Part shown: piece after piece, positions 1-9,300 of the stretch
Layout of the letters: every line of letters starts with the position of its first letter
Numbering within the stretch: the stretch's first letter is position 1
DNA from: JBDHWG01 sp046328525
GTDB lineage: Bacteria > Chloroflexota > Anaerolineae > Epilineales > JAHCIE01
Length of the DNA: 64,000 nucleotides
NCBI GenBank assembly: GCA_046328525.1
Contig: JAXLWK010000013.1
Coordinates: 1 to 64,000, forward strand
Direction of reading: 5' to 3'
The notes under the pieces: model-generated
The model's database searches: none
The model's input: the letters and a program-made list of their open reading frames with translations, nothing else
Told to the model about the DNA's origin: nothing
Program-made: the position numbers and the translations under genes

Positions 1-191
1 TCGTCGGCGATGGTGATGGGGCAGTCGCCGTAGCCGCGCTCGGTGTCGTGGAGGGCGCGCAGGAGGAGGTCGCGCACCTGACGTGTGGCTGGATAGTATT
101 CATGACGTTCTCGACTCAGCGGATAACCCCAATCTCTTGACCTTCGATGCGTTCTTTGGTAGCTCCACAGTATAGCGTGGAAGAGCCGAAT
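1..191 (-). other. Open reading frame leaving the window, probably truncated by a MITE-like element
   Basis: The minus strand is open from the in-frame stop at 192-194 down to base 1. The readable product, about 60 residues, has a charged, natural-looking stretch including SRDWGYPLSRERHEYYP and RQVRDLLLRALHD. There is no ATG or GTG with a ribosome site in this frame, and its upstream part runs straight into the inverted-repeat element at 158-259. It is therefore best read as the 3' part of a broken gene continuing beyond the window edge. No family was recognised, and a chance reading frame is possible. Confidence 0.3.
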
Positions 192-259
192 TCACCCCCC
201 CATCCCCCCGCCGGCGGGGGGAGCAGAGGGGGGTCTCCACGCTATCGTGTAGAGCTACC
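158..259. mobile_element. MITE-like element, 102 bp, with 23-bp terminal inverted repeats and 8-bp direct repeat
   Basis: Bases 158-180 and 237-259 are inverted copies of each other with three mismatches in 23. Each end is immediately flanked by the same 8 bases, CGTTCTTT (150-157 and 260-267), as expected for a target-site duplication. The interior is a C-run/GCCGGC/G-run palindrome and has no coding capacity. This is the structure of a non-autonomous transposable element. The mobilising transposase is not in the window: the IS4-type element further along has different ends. Confidence 0.75.
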
Positions 260-356
260 CGTTCTTTAGCATCTCGACTTGGCATACCGCAACTTACGGG
301 CGCTAGACGGTGCTGCACGACTAGCGCCCTTCGCCAGCCCGACCTCGACGCTACGT

Positions 357-1871
357 TCACGGCGCGATGTTTATGCCGTTATAGGTGCTCATGTTGTCGC
401 CATTATGGACCGGGCCGACCTCATTCACGGTGCAAGCGATCTTCTGTCGCCCCTCAGATGTGATGATCGCGCTGCCATTGAAGTGAACATCGGGCTGGCA
501 CGCGAGGTCACTGAATATCTCGCCGAGGCACTGGCCCTCGTACATCGTCACACTGCCGCCCGCCGGAATCATGTGATGCACCGTGCGCACCTCGTTGGAG
601 TCGGCAGCGCGATACTCGATGCGGATTGACGCCGGAGTCGCCGTGTCCGCGTTGGCGCATTGGAGGGAAGTGAAGTACCCATACCAGTTGGCCTGGATCA
701 GAGGCGCCGCTACCGTCGTCGTCAGCGCGGCGACGGGCACGGCGTTGTAGCTGCCTGACGGGAGCTGGCCGTCGGCGTTGGCGCGGGACTGGGTCTGGTT
801 GACCTTCGCCACCAGCTTGCAGCTGGAGGTGATGCGGGCGGCGCCGTTGAAGATCTGGAACTTGTCAGCCAGGTCGCTCTGATTCGCCGCGCCTTCGTAG
901 GCCGTGCGGGACTCGCCAGGAGCCAGGCTGAACGTCACCGGCTTGGTCTGGCCCGCGCCATCGGCGCCGCCGATCAGCTTGCTGTTCGCGCCGGCCGTGT
1001 AGGTGATGGTGGCGCTACAGGTCGAGCTGGTCGGGTTGGCGACGGCCAGCGACGTGAACGTCCCATACCAGTTCCAGAAGACAGCAGGGGCCAGCAGTTC
1101 GGTGCCAGAGTCCGCATCGCCGAAGCCGTTGTACGTGAACTTCATGCGCTTGGTGATGTCGGTCTCGTTGGCGATCGCCGCCAGGGGCTGGTCAGACGTG
1201 ACCACCGCCGAGCCAAAGAAGCGGTTCTGGAACGAGCCAGTCCTGGCGACGAGGGAGCCAGCGTCCTGGGTCGGGTCGAGGGTCATGGCCGCGTACTTCG
1301 GAATAGTGTACGTCTTGGCCTGAATGGACGGGTTGCCGGCCAGAGCGCCGCCGATGCTCGCCGCCTTGTACTGGATGGTCACCGTCGCGGGCGAATCACC
1401 CACGTTCTGGATGCGCGCCAGCGAGTCGATGCCGTACCAGTTGACTTCCATCGAGGGGAGGCTGACCGTGGTCGAGCCGAGGCTGATGCCCGTGTAGTCC
1501 GAGAACGGGGCCTGGTAGACCAGGGCGCTCGTGCTAGGGTCGGACTCGATCTGGCCGACGACGGCCGCGATGGGCTGGTCGGAGCTGAGGACGGCCGAGT
1601 ACACACCCGCTGGCAGGTCGGTCTCCGTCTTCTGCTGCACGTTGGCGGAAGCGCCAGGAGCGATGGTGACATTCTGGGTCTTCACCGGCGCGCCGCCGCT
1701 GGGGCCGTAGTAGTCCACGCGCACGTGGGCATCACAGCCGCTACAAGTCGCCAGGTTCATCACCTGGTAGCCTGTGTATTCTCGCGCTGCCCCCTGCGCG
1801 TGCGCGACAGGGGACAGCGCCAGCCAAACCGCCGCAACAATCGCTAGCCATAGCACGCGGTAGGTGTACAT
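357..1871 (-). CDS. Secreted four-repeat beta-rich protein of unknown function
   Basis: 504 residues. An N-terminal signal peptide (about residues 1-25, hydrophobic VLWLAIVAAVWLALSPVAHA) is followed by four imperfect modules of roughly 110-120 residues. Modules 2-4 begin with a conserved NWYG..SL motif, continue to a hydrophobic I.Y strand and an APG.S turn, and end in a GSA.ITSDQP-like strand; module 1 is a diverged version starting at GYQVMNLATC. The pattern suggests Ig-like or jelly-roll domains of an extracellular structural or adhesive protein, but no enzyme motif is visible. It lies 12 bases downstream of the subtilase gene on the same strand, so the two are probably co-transcribed. It may be a partner or substrate of that protease (inference). 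Confidence 0.75.
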   Translation of the reverse strand: MYTYRVLWLAIVAAVWLALSPVAHAQGAAREYTGYQVMNLATCSGCDAHVRVDYYGPSGGAPVKTQNVTIAPGASANVQQKTETDLPAGVYSAVLSSDQPIAAVVGQIESDPSTSALVYQAPFSDYTGISLGSTTVSLPSMEVNWYGIDSLARIQNVGDSPATVTIQYKAASIGGALAGNPSIQAKTYTIPKYAAMTLDPTQDAGSLVARTGSFQNRFFGSAVVTSDQPLAAIANETDITKRMKFTYNGFGDADSGTELLAPAVFWNWYGTFTSLAVANPTSSTCSATITYTAGANSKLIGGADGAGQTKPVTFSLAPGESRTAYEGAANQSDLADKFQIFNGAARITSSCKLVAKVNQTQSRANADGQLPSGSYNAVPVAALTTTVAAPLIQANWYGYFTSLQCANADTATPASIRIEYRAADSNEVRTVHHMIPAGGSVTMYEGQCLGEIFSDLACQPDVHFNGSAIITSEGRQKIACTVNEVGPVHNGDNMSTYNGINIAP

Positions 1872-1883
1872 GATAGACCATCC

Positions 1884-4800
1884 TTAGGGCAGCAAAGACT
1901 CGCTGGCCTTGCCCGGCGCGCTCGGCGCTGTCAGGCGATCCAGGAGCGACACGGCCAGGTCACGCAGGCTCGTTCCGCCGTCGTCTACCGTCGGCCGGGT
2001 GGCTGGCGGCGCTGGGTCTGCTGACGCGGCCTGCCCAACGTAGGTAATCGCAAGATAGGGGCGGTAGTTCGCGTCTGGGAACTCCCGCGTGAAGAAGGAG
2101 AGGCTCGCCGTATCGTTACCCGAGTATTCGAGCGAGCGCACCATTATGCCGTTGTTGGGCTGAACGCCGGACACCCACTTCTGAACGAGGGATGTGGCGT
2201 CGAAGCCGTAATAGCTCCAATGCTGGCCGGGGATAGTCGTCGTACTCACAACTGCCCCTATCGGCGGCTGGTTATTCCAAGTGACGCGAGTTTCGTCCCA
2301 CGGAGCGTTCACCGGGTACACGGAGACCGGGTAGGACTTCCCTGAGATGGCACACGACTCTTCAAGGAAGAGATAGACCTTGGCGTCGGCAATGTTGGCA
2401 TTGCGTGGCACAGCTGACAGGTCGAAGCTGACGAGGCTGCGTAAGGCGCTGGTGAACCGGCACTCTTCGTAGCCGATCCCCATGTCATACGTCGTCCCGG
2501 CATTCGCATTGGGCGCCGCTTGTAGGATGACTGCGTCGGCCACGGAGTACAGCTTCGTCGGTGGACCGGACGGGACCGGCGTGTTGGTCGGGGTTGGGAT
2601 AGGCGTGGCGGTTGCCGTGGGCGGTGGCTGCACGACAACGGTGACGCTGTTGCTCGGCGTGACGCCCCACATGTTCATTGCATCAATGGAGAAGACATAC
2701 GCACCGACGGACTGGCCGGTCAGGGTAAAGTCGGTGTCCACGCCTGAGTACAGCACCTGGGGCCCGTCAGGGGCATTGAGCTGCCACACTCGGTAAGCGG
2801 TGGCCCGCGCGGCAGGTCTCCATGTCAGGTGGATCGTATCGCGGGCTGGCTGCGAGAAGGACAGGGTCGGGCTGTCGGGCGCGAGGTTCTCGTTGCCGCG
2901 CTTCATGATGAGCGGGAAAGCCAGACAATAGGGCTGGGAGCAGATGCGCGGCCTGGCCGTCGCGGTCGGGGTCGCGGTTTGGGTCCTCGTCGCCGTGGGC
3001 GTCGCCGTGGTTGTGTTGGGCAACGTGGCCGTCAGTGTTGGAGTGGCCGTGGCCGTGGCGCTCGCCGTCGCGGTGGGCGTCACGGTCACACCGGGCATAC
3101 TGGTCGCCGTGGGTGTGGGCGTGTTCGTCGCCGACGATGTGGGCGTGGCGGTCAAGGTGCTCGTCGCCGTTGGGCTAGACGTTGGCGTAGACGTCGCCGT
3201 GGCCGTCGAGGTCGAGGTAGCCGTGCTCGTGGCCGTGGTTGTCGGTGTGTCTGTCGCCTGGGCGGGTATCGGGATACTGTCAGCCGCAGCAGCGATGTCG
3301 AGCTTACCGTAGCCCCAGCGATTGTTCGGCAGGGTTCCCATGGCCGGCTCGCGCCGCGTCGTCCGCGTCAGAGCATCCTTGATCTGCGCCGCATCCAGGT
3401 GGGGGTTCAGCGACAGCAGCAGCGCGACACTGCCCGTGACGTGGGGCGCAGCCATTGAGGTGCCGCTCAGGGCGATGTGCCGGCCATCGGCGCACAACTC
3501 GCTCGTCGCCTGGTACACGGAGCCAAAAGCACCCAGACCGGCCTGGCCGGATAGCGTCGAGCAGATAATGTGGCCGGGGGCGACCAGGTCCGGTTTCTGG
3601 CGGCCATCGCGCGTCGGGCCGTCGCTAGAGAACGAAGTCAGCCCGCCCGCCGTTCCTGTGGTTGTTCTCAGGTTGCCCTGGGCGTCGCGCCAGTACGTGC
3701 GCGTGGTGTAGGAGCCGACAGTGATAGCATTCCGCGCGGTGCCGGGCATGCTGACGCGCATCTGATTGTCGGGCATGTCCCAATGGTAATTGCCCGTGGA
3801 GGACCCCACGAGCCAGGCGTCATAGCGCCCATTGGAGACGTCGTTGCCGTGGAGGTAGATATCCCAGCGGCCGGTGCGATAGGCGAGAACGATGACGTAG
3901 ACCTCTTTGTCTCCGTTGTAGGGATTGTTGGCGACGTGATCTATGCAGGTGATCCAGTAGTTGAGGGTGGATTGCCAGCAGCCGTTGTTACCGGGCGGCA
4001 GGGAGATGGGGTCGGCCGTAGCACCTGTCGTGCTGCGGAAGCCCAGCCCGAACGTGTCGCTCCCTTTGTACCAGAGGTCGGCGATGAACAAGCCACCCGC
4101 GGGCATGTTGACCGACAGCGTCGCTGCGCCTCCCTGGCCGACGCGCCCACTGGCGTGGATACCCAGGTCGCCCTCGTTGCCGGCCGAGACGACCACGGCT
4201 TTGCCTGGCTTGCCGGGGCCGACGAGGTTGTCAATGGCGCGCTCATCGGGCCTTGTGCCGTCGTGCGGTCCGCCGTGGCCACCAAAACTCATGTTGACAA
4301 CGTAGGGCCGGCCAAGCTCCTGGGCTTTCTGATCTATCCAGGCCAGCGCATTCACCTCGTCACTGGCGAGGAAGCCGTCGAGAAAGTTACGCGGCCCACG
4401 CACGGCGATGATCTCGGCTTCGGGCGCGACGCCGAGATAGACACCCGGCTGGCCGCTCGTTGTCGCCCGGCCATTACTGGCGGCGATGCCGGCGACGTGG
4501 CTCCCGTGGCCGCGTTGATCCGTCGCACGAACGCGCTGGTTGATGTGTAGCGCCCAGAAGTTCAGCGTCCCTGTGTGCGATGCCTGACCGTCCGATACCG
4601 TTAGCCGCCACTCCCCCTTTGCGCTCTGCCCGTTGCACGTTGTCACCGGGAAGACGCCGATCACGTCGAGCCGGTCGTCGCCCGTCCTATCCCGGAGCGT
4701 AACCGTTGTGCCGGAGGGGCAGCGCAGTGTCACGCGCAGGTCGCCGACAAAGGGGTGGGAAATAGACAGGTCAACGGACAGAGAGTTGACGGTCATGTCC

Positions 4801-5615
4801 TGCGTGAGGAAGATGGACGAGGTTGTCGAGCTGTTGTCGGGAACGTCCTTGGGGGTGTCCTTGCTTTCCACAAACAGCCCCGGATTGGCGAGCGCAGCAT
4901 TGATGTCATCCTCTGTATAGACCGTCCCGCCGTAGACCGGGCCGTTGAGCTGCCCGTCGCTGTCGGGATCGCCGGGGTCGGAGAAGTCGAGCAGATACTT
5001 GATGCGGGTGCGGCCATCGGGCTGGATCAGATCGGGATGGAAGATGTCAATCCCGCTGTCAATCACAGCCACGAGGGCGTTGCCGCCCTTCGTGCCGTGG
5101 TTCTGCCAGACCTCGGGCGCGCCGATGTCAGGCACGCTCACGTCCAGGGTTGGCGTCAACAGATGCGCGGCCCCAATAGACACGACCGCCGGGTCGGCGG
5201 CCACCTCGTTCAAGCGCGTCAAGGGAATGTAGGCGGAGACCACGTCGCCCACCTGGCCCTGAACCTCGACGCCCAGCGCCTTGAGAGCCTCGCCGTTGTC
5301 CTTGACCGTGACCAGGACGTTGGCGCCCGGCGCAGCGCCTGTCAGCCGCACCCCAATGTTCTGTTGCAGTCCTCGCGCCATGGCTGCATAGGTTTCCAGT
5401 TGCTGCTGGGCCGCCTCATCTGTTGCACTGAGGCTGCTCAGCCGCGTCATCTCACTGTTCAGCTTCAGAGAAAGATGGAGCGCGGGGTCGAGTTTCGAGT
5501 CGGGATCGGGCGGATTGGCTATTTGAGCGCCTGCTCCGCTTGCCGAGAGAAATATGAGGGCGACGGAAAGAACACATACCAGGGCAATCATTGACGTGAG
5601 TCGGTCGCGTCGCAT
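1884..5615 (-). CDS. Secreted subtilisin-like serine protease (S8) with internal P-domain and C-terminal DNRLRE domain
   Basis: 1243 residues from the ATG at 5613-5615, chosen because AAGAAGGGGG precedes it at good spacing and a signal peptide (about 1-31) follows. An upstream in-frame ATG at 5702 gives a tail with no signal. S8 catalytic residues are Asp186 (AVIDSGID), His370 (RGHGSHVAG) and Ser720 (SGTSMAAPH), with oxyanion Asn480. About residues 255-360, between Asp and His, form a P/homoB-type beta domain (FVGDLRVTLRCPSG...GEWRLTVSD), an unusual place for it. After the protease come a long Thr/Pro/Ala/Ser stalk, a fibronectin-like segment and a DNRLRE/CBM96-like domain (WDETRVTWNNQP). The stalk suggests display or anchoring outside the cell. 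It heads a two-gene unit with the repeat protein downstream. Confidence 0.9.
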   Translation of the reverse strand: MRRDRLTSMIALVCVLSVALIFLSASGAGAQIANPPDPDSKLDPALHLSLKLNSEMTRLSSLSATDEAAQQQLETYAAMARGLQQNIGVRLTGAAPGANVLVTVKDNGEALKALGVEVQGQVGDVVSAYIPLTRLNEVAADPAVVSIGAAHLLTPTLDVSVPDIGAPEVWQNHGTKGGNALVAVIDSGIDIFHPDLIQPDGRTRIKYLLDFSDPGDPDSDGQLNGPVYGGTVYTEDDINAALANPGLFVESKDTPKDVPDNSSTTSSIFLTQDMTVNSLSVDLSISHPFVGDLRVTLRCPSGTTVTLRDRTGDDRLDVIGVFPVTTCNGQSAKGEWRLTVSDGQASHTGTLNFWALHINQRVRATDQRGHGSHVAGIAASNGRATTSGQPGVYLGVAPEAEIIAVRGPRNFLDGFLASDEVNALAWIDQKAQELGRPYVVNMSFGGHGGPHDGTRPDERAIDNLVGPGKPGKAVVVSAGNEGDLGIHASGRVGQGGAATLSVNMPAGGLFIADLWYKGSDTFGLGFRSTTGATADPISLPPGNNGCWQSTLNYWITCIDHVANNPYNGDKEVYVIVLAYRTGRWDIYLHGNDVSNGRYDAWLVGSSTGNYHWDMPDNQMRVSMPGTARNAITVGSYTTRTYWRDAQGNLRTTTGTAGGLTSFSSDGPTRDGRQKPDLVAPGHIICSTLSGQAGLGAFGSVYQATSELCADGRHIALSGTSMAAPHVTGSVALLLSLNPHLDAAQIKDALTRTTRREPAMGTLPNNRWGYGKLDIAAAADSIPIPAQATDTPTTTATSTATSTSTATATSTPTSSPTATSTLTATPTSSATNTPTPTATSMPGVTVTPTATASATATATPTLTATLPNTTTATPTATRTQTATPTATARPRICSQPYCLAFPLIMKRGNENLAPDSPTLSFSQPARDTIHLTWRPAARATAYRVWQLNAPDGPQVLYSGVDTDFTLTGQSVGAYVFSIDAMNMWGVTPSNSVTVVVQPPPTATATPIPTPTNTPVPSGPPTKLYSVADAVILQAAPNANAGTTYDMGIGYEECRFTSALRSLVSFDLSAVPRNANIADAKVYLFLEESCAISGKSYPVSVYPVNAPWDETRVTWNNQPPIGAVVSTTTIPGQHWSYYGFDATSLVQKWVSGVQPNNGIMVRSLEYSGNDTASLSFFTREFPDANYRPYLAITYVGQAASADPAPPATRPTVDDGGTSLRDLAVSLLDRLTAPSAPGKASESLLP

Positions 5616-5728
5616 GGCATAACCCCCTTCTTCTTGCCTGTGGGTGTCGCGTGTAGGATGAGCCTGATATGAGGTGTCATCTCTATATCTACCCCGCAAC
5701 AACTCAATTTATGAGGGGCGTTCACGCA

Positions 5729-5766
5729 AAAGGGCGAAATGTCCTCACTTGGACATTTCGCCCTTT
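5729..5766. promoter_or_regulatory. Perfect 16-bp inverted repeat between divergent genes
   Basis: Bases 5729-5744 and 5751-5766 are perfectly complementary arms around a 6-base loop. It lies 113 bases upstream of the minus-strand subtilase and 121 bases upstream of the plus-strand gene at 5888. It is therefore not at the end of either gene. A short T-run follows the stem on the minus strand, so it could be an attenuator in the subtilase leader, a protein-binding operator or a dispersed palindrome. Confidence 0.6.
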
Positions 5767-5887
5767 CTCTATCTGTGGCTCCCAGATGGTGATTGTCACA
5801 TCACGACGCTGAGACTGGATTGAGACTCGCCGACTCGACCTGGCGGTAGACTGCCTGTAGACGAGGAACTACAAGGAGGTCACCGCC

Positions 5888-6385
5888 ATGACAGACGTCA
5901 CCCCCGTCCCGCTGACCGATGCGAACGAGGACAACCGACCGGGGCAATACAATTGGACGACGTTCCGCATCGCCCTGACTGAGCTGAAGCGGCGCGGCGT
6001 CTCGGATGATGTCGCCGCCAACAAAGCCCTCTATCTCGCCGGACGGGGTAGGCTGCCGGAGCCGTGCAACTGGGCCTTGGTGGCCTCCCGCTGCATGATG
6101 AATGAGGCGCGGCGGGCCAGCAACAGCCGCACCGTCTCGCTCTCAACACCGATTGGTCCGGCCATAGATGGCGGCCCGTTGACGCTGGCGGATGTCCTGC
6201 CGGTGCACAATCTGAGCGGCGATCCGGAGACCATGACGCTGCTCCGCGACGAGTTGAGCCGCGTGCCGCCCGCGATCCTGGCCTTGTTCACTGACCGCGA
6301 TCGGCCGCTGACCAATGCCGAGAGCCAGCGGCTTTTCGCGTTTCGTCGTCAGGCCCGCGCTCGCCTTCAGGGTGAGACAGTGTAG
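5888..6385 (+). CDS. Small protein with weak resemblance to sigma-70 factors
   Basis: 165 residues, ATG preceded by a near-perfect ribosome site (AAGGAGGT, 5873-5880). Residues about 25-75 are helical (FRIALTELKRRG...NWALVASRCMMNEARR). Then come a segment reading SLSTPIG...TLADVLP and an acidic/arginine-rich end. The SLSTPIG..LADVLP..DPE layout recalls the linker between regions 2 and 4 of sigma-70 proteins. The similarity is weak and no DNA-binding helix is certain. Its last 19 bases overlap tail-to-tail with the convergent BNR/C25 gene. It may regulate the neighbouring exported-protein genes, but that is only inference. Confidence 0.55.
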   Translation: MTDVTPVPLTDANEDNRPGQYNWTTFRIALTELKRRGVSDDVAANKALYLAGRGRLPEPCNWALVASRCMMNEARRASNSRTVSLSTPIGPAIDGGPLTLADVLPVHNLSGDPETMTLLRDELSRVPPAILALFTDRDRPLTNAESQRLFAFRRQARARLQGETV

Positions 6386-9300
6386 TAGCGGCCGCCGTTG
6401 TCGTCCACAGCCACGTTCCCTGCCGCATCCGCCACCTGGACGACAAAGGTGAACGTACCGCCGCTCAGGGGAATGTCGCGGACCCAGCTATCGCCGTCTC
6501 GCTCCAGCGCCCAGCTTTGCCATTCACCCTGCCCGCTGGCACTCTCGGTGGTTCCGGTCACCAGGACGCGCCAGACGCTCGTCTCCCCGTCAGAGGCGGC
6601 GACGCGCACGACGACCTGGCCAGACTGCGTGATGGTGGTGACGGCGCCGATACGCGGCGGGGCGTGGTCCGCAGCGTCCGAGTACAGCACTTTGAATTCG
6701 AGGGAATCGAACAGCCGCTCCTCGACCCTCCCCCCAGCGACGCGCCGCGCTGAGGCCAGGGTGATGATTTCCCACGGCTTTTCATCGGGGAGCGTCCGTA
6801 GGGCGTGAGGCAAGGCGGGATACCACCCCTCCCACACCGCCCGGCGGGTATCGGTAGCGCCCGGCAGCACGGGAACGGCCAGGCGCGGCTCCAGGGTCTC
6901 CGTGTGGTAGCGGCCACCCAGGAACAAACTGCCTCGCGGATCCGGCCCTTCAATCTGTACAGCCTGCTGCCACTCGGGTAACAGGGGATAACCGGCCACG
7001 GCGCGCGCCCTCTTATCTTCCCCATAGGTGTAGTACGTCTGACCGTCGGGCGTATAGCGGAGGTAGGCGCCCAAGCCGATGAGATTATAGGTGGCGGAGC
7101 GCAAGTCCCAGTCATTCGCCGCGTGGATGCTGACAGGCCGCTCGGTGCTTTCGCCCCCCTGGGAAGGCTGGGGCGGCTTGACCGTGGGCAGCTCGAAGTG
7201 GCGCATGGGCAGGCCATACAGCGTCAATTGAGCGACGACCTTCGCATCGTAGGCGTCGAAACCGGGGCGGTTCAGCCAGTACTGCCGTTTGGCCGAGCGC
7301 AAGGCGTCGCCAAGCGCCCTTGTCGTGAGGGAGCCGGGCAGGGTCTGGCCTAGGGCCTCTAGAAAGGTGCGGATCAGGGCGGGCGTCAGCCCCCCTGTGT
7401 CGCGCATCGTCCAGGCATACCCCGTTGGAGCCACCAGCGCCGCGCCCTGCCCCACCAGAGTCTGGGCTATGTCATTGCCGTTGGGCGCGGTTCCGTCCGG
7501 CACGTTCAGCCCCGCGTGGCTGCCGAGACTGACCACGAGGCTGTGGCGCAGGCTGTTGGCGGACAGGTTCGCGATGCCGGAGGCGTCCAGAGCGCCGTCC
7601 TCCGTCACCAGACGGGTGTGATCCGGTTGATTGAGGAGCACGATCAGGTCATGCGGGATCACGGATAACTGCTCGCCGAGGGTCGCTCGGGTCAACGCCG
7701 GCCCGTCCAATACGGTCGCCGGCAGGCGCAGGGTGTCGCGCGCGGCGTTCGCCAGGGCCACTGCCGCGTCCGGCGCTTCATCCGAGTGGCCCACGAGCAG
7801 GCTAACGCCCGACATGTCGCTGGTCGAGGCCCCCAGGAAGGCATCGAGCTGGGCGTCAATTTCGGCCGGTGTCTCCACCAGGCGACCTACGGCCAGGTCC
7901 AGCCCGGCCGGTGTCGCGTCGTCGGTGAGCCGCGCGTAGTCGTCGTCGGTGAGGGTCATGTTATCGGCGACGGCGATGCTGACGCTGGCGTCGCCCGTCG
8001 TCGGCGGGGGCAGCGTGTTCAGGTAATGGCTTTCGGGATAGCGCGTCGGATCCGCCAGGCGGCGGAAGGGGATGAGGCGGTCCCCCCCGACCAGGACGAC
8101 ATACTCCAGGTGGGGGTTGCGCGCTCGCTGCGCCCGGACAAGAGCCTGAATCGCATCCACAACGGCATTGGCCCTGGCGGTGGTTGGAGTCGCGTCCCAG
8201 GCGGCGTAAGCGTCGCGCACGGCCCTCAGGCTGTCACCGCTGCCGTCGAGGTCCACGATGATCCCGTCCACGCCCGTCGTATTGGCGAGTTCGGTCAAAC
8301 TGCTGAACAGCTTTTCGGCCTCCTCCAGACTAAAGAAGCGGCGGAAGCGCTGCCGCGGTGCGAGAATCAACGTGTGAACGGAGTCGGGCTTGACGATCGA
8401 ACGCGACCATAGACCGTTGTTCAACCCGACGAAGACGGCCCTATCCTGGCGATAGCTGGGCGAGAAGGTCAGCGCGTAGGGCATCGGCCAGCGCGTGTTC
8501 ATCCCCTCGTTGAACGCCGTCCAACTCATCCCGCCGTCGGTGGATGCAAAAACCCCCTGGCCGCACAGGCAGGCCGGCGAGCCTTTGCCCGCGAGGAGCA
8601 GATGATCCTGCGCGTAGTCAGGCGAGACGGCCAGCGAGATGATGGCGTTCAGATCGTCGCTGCTGCTGGCGAGGGAGGTCCACGTCAGGCCGCCGTCCGT
8701 CGAGCGCACCAGCGCGCTGTTATAGAAGACAAGCAGCGATGGCGCCGACCGCACGCTGGCCCACAGGGTGTGGTCGGCGCTGAAGCTGGGCGAGATAGCC
8801 AGGGCCTGGACGCGGGTGTAGGGCATCCCTGCGACCGCCCCCTGCCAGGTCAGGCCGCCGTCCGCCGACCGAAAGACGCCCCAGGGCGTCCCCGCGAACA
8901 GGGTATGGTCGCGGCGGTAGCGCGGTGAGATAACGAGGTCAGACAGCGGCAGGGTGGACAGCGTGCTCCAGTGAAGGCCGCCATCTATGGATCGAAAGAT
9001 GCCTCCCTCTCGGCTGCCGGCGAAGACCGTATGGTCGTTGTCGTAGTCTGGTGAGAAGAGTACGACATCCACTGGCCGGTTCGGCGGCGGGGTATCGGGG
9101 ACAAGCTGCCAGTGGTTCCCGCTGTCACTCGAACGATACAGGCCGTGCGCCGTTCCGGCGAAGAGGGTCTGGTCGGTCCCGTAAGCTGGCGAGACGGCGA
9201 CGGTGTGGACGTCAAGGTCGTCCAGCCCGTTGTTCGTGCCACGCCAGCTCAGTCCATGGTCCCCGGTCATCCAGACCCCGCTATTCCCCGTGGCGACGAA

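Noticed and set aside
2944..3312. Val-rich 122-residue plus-strand frame
   Set aside because: It is the antisense image of the Thr/Pro/Ala stalk of the subtilase.
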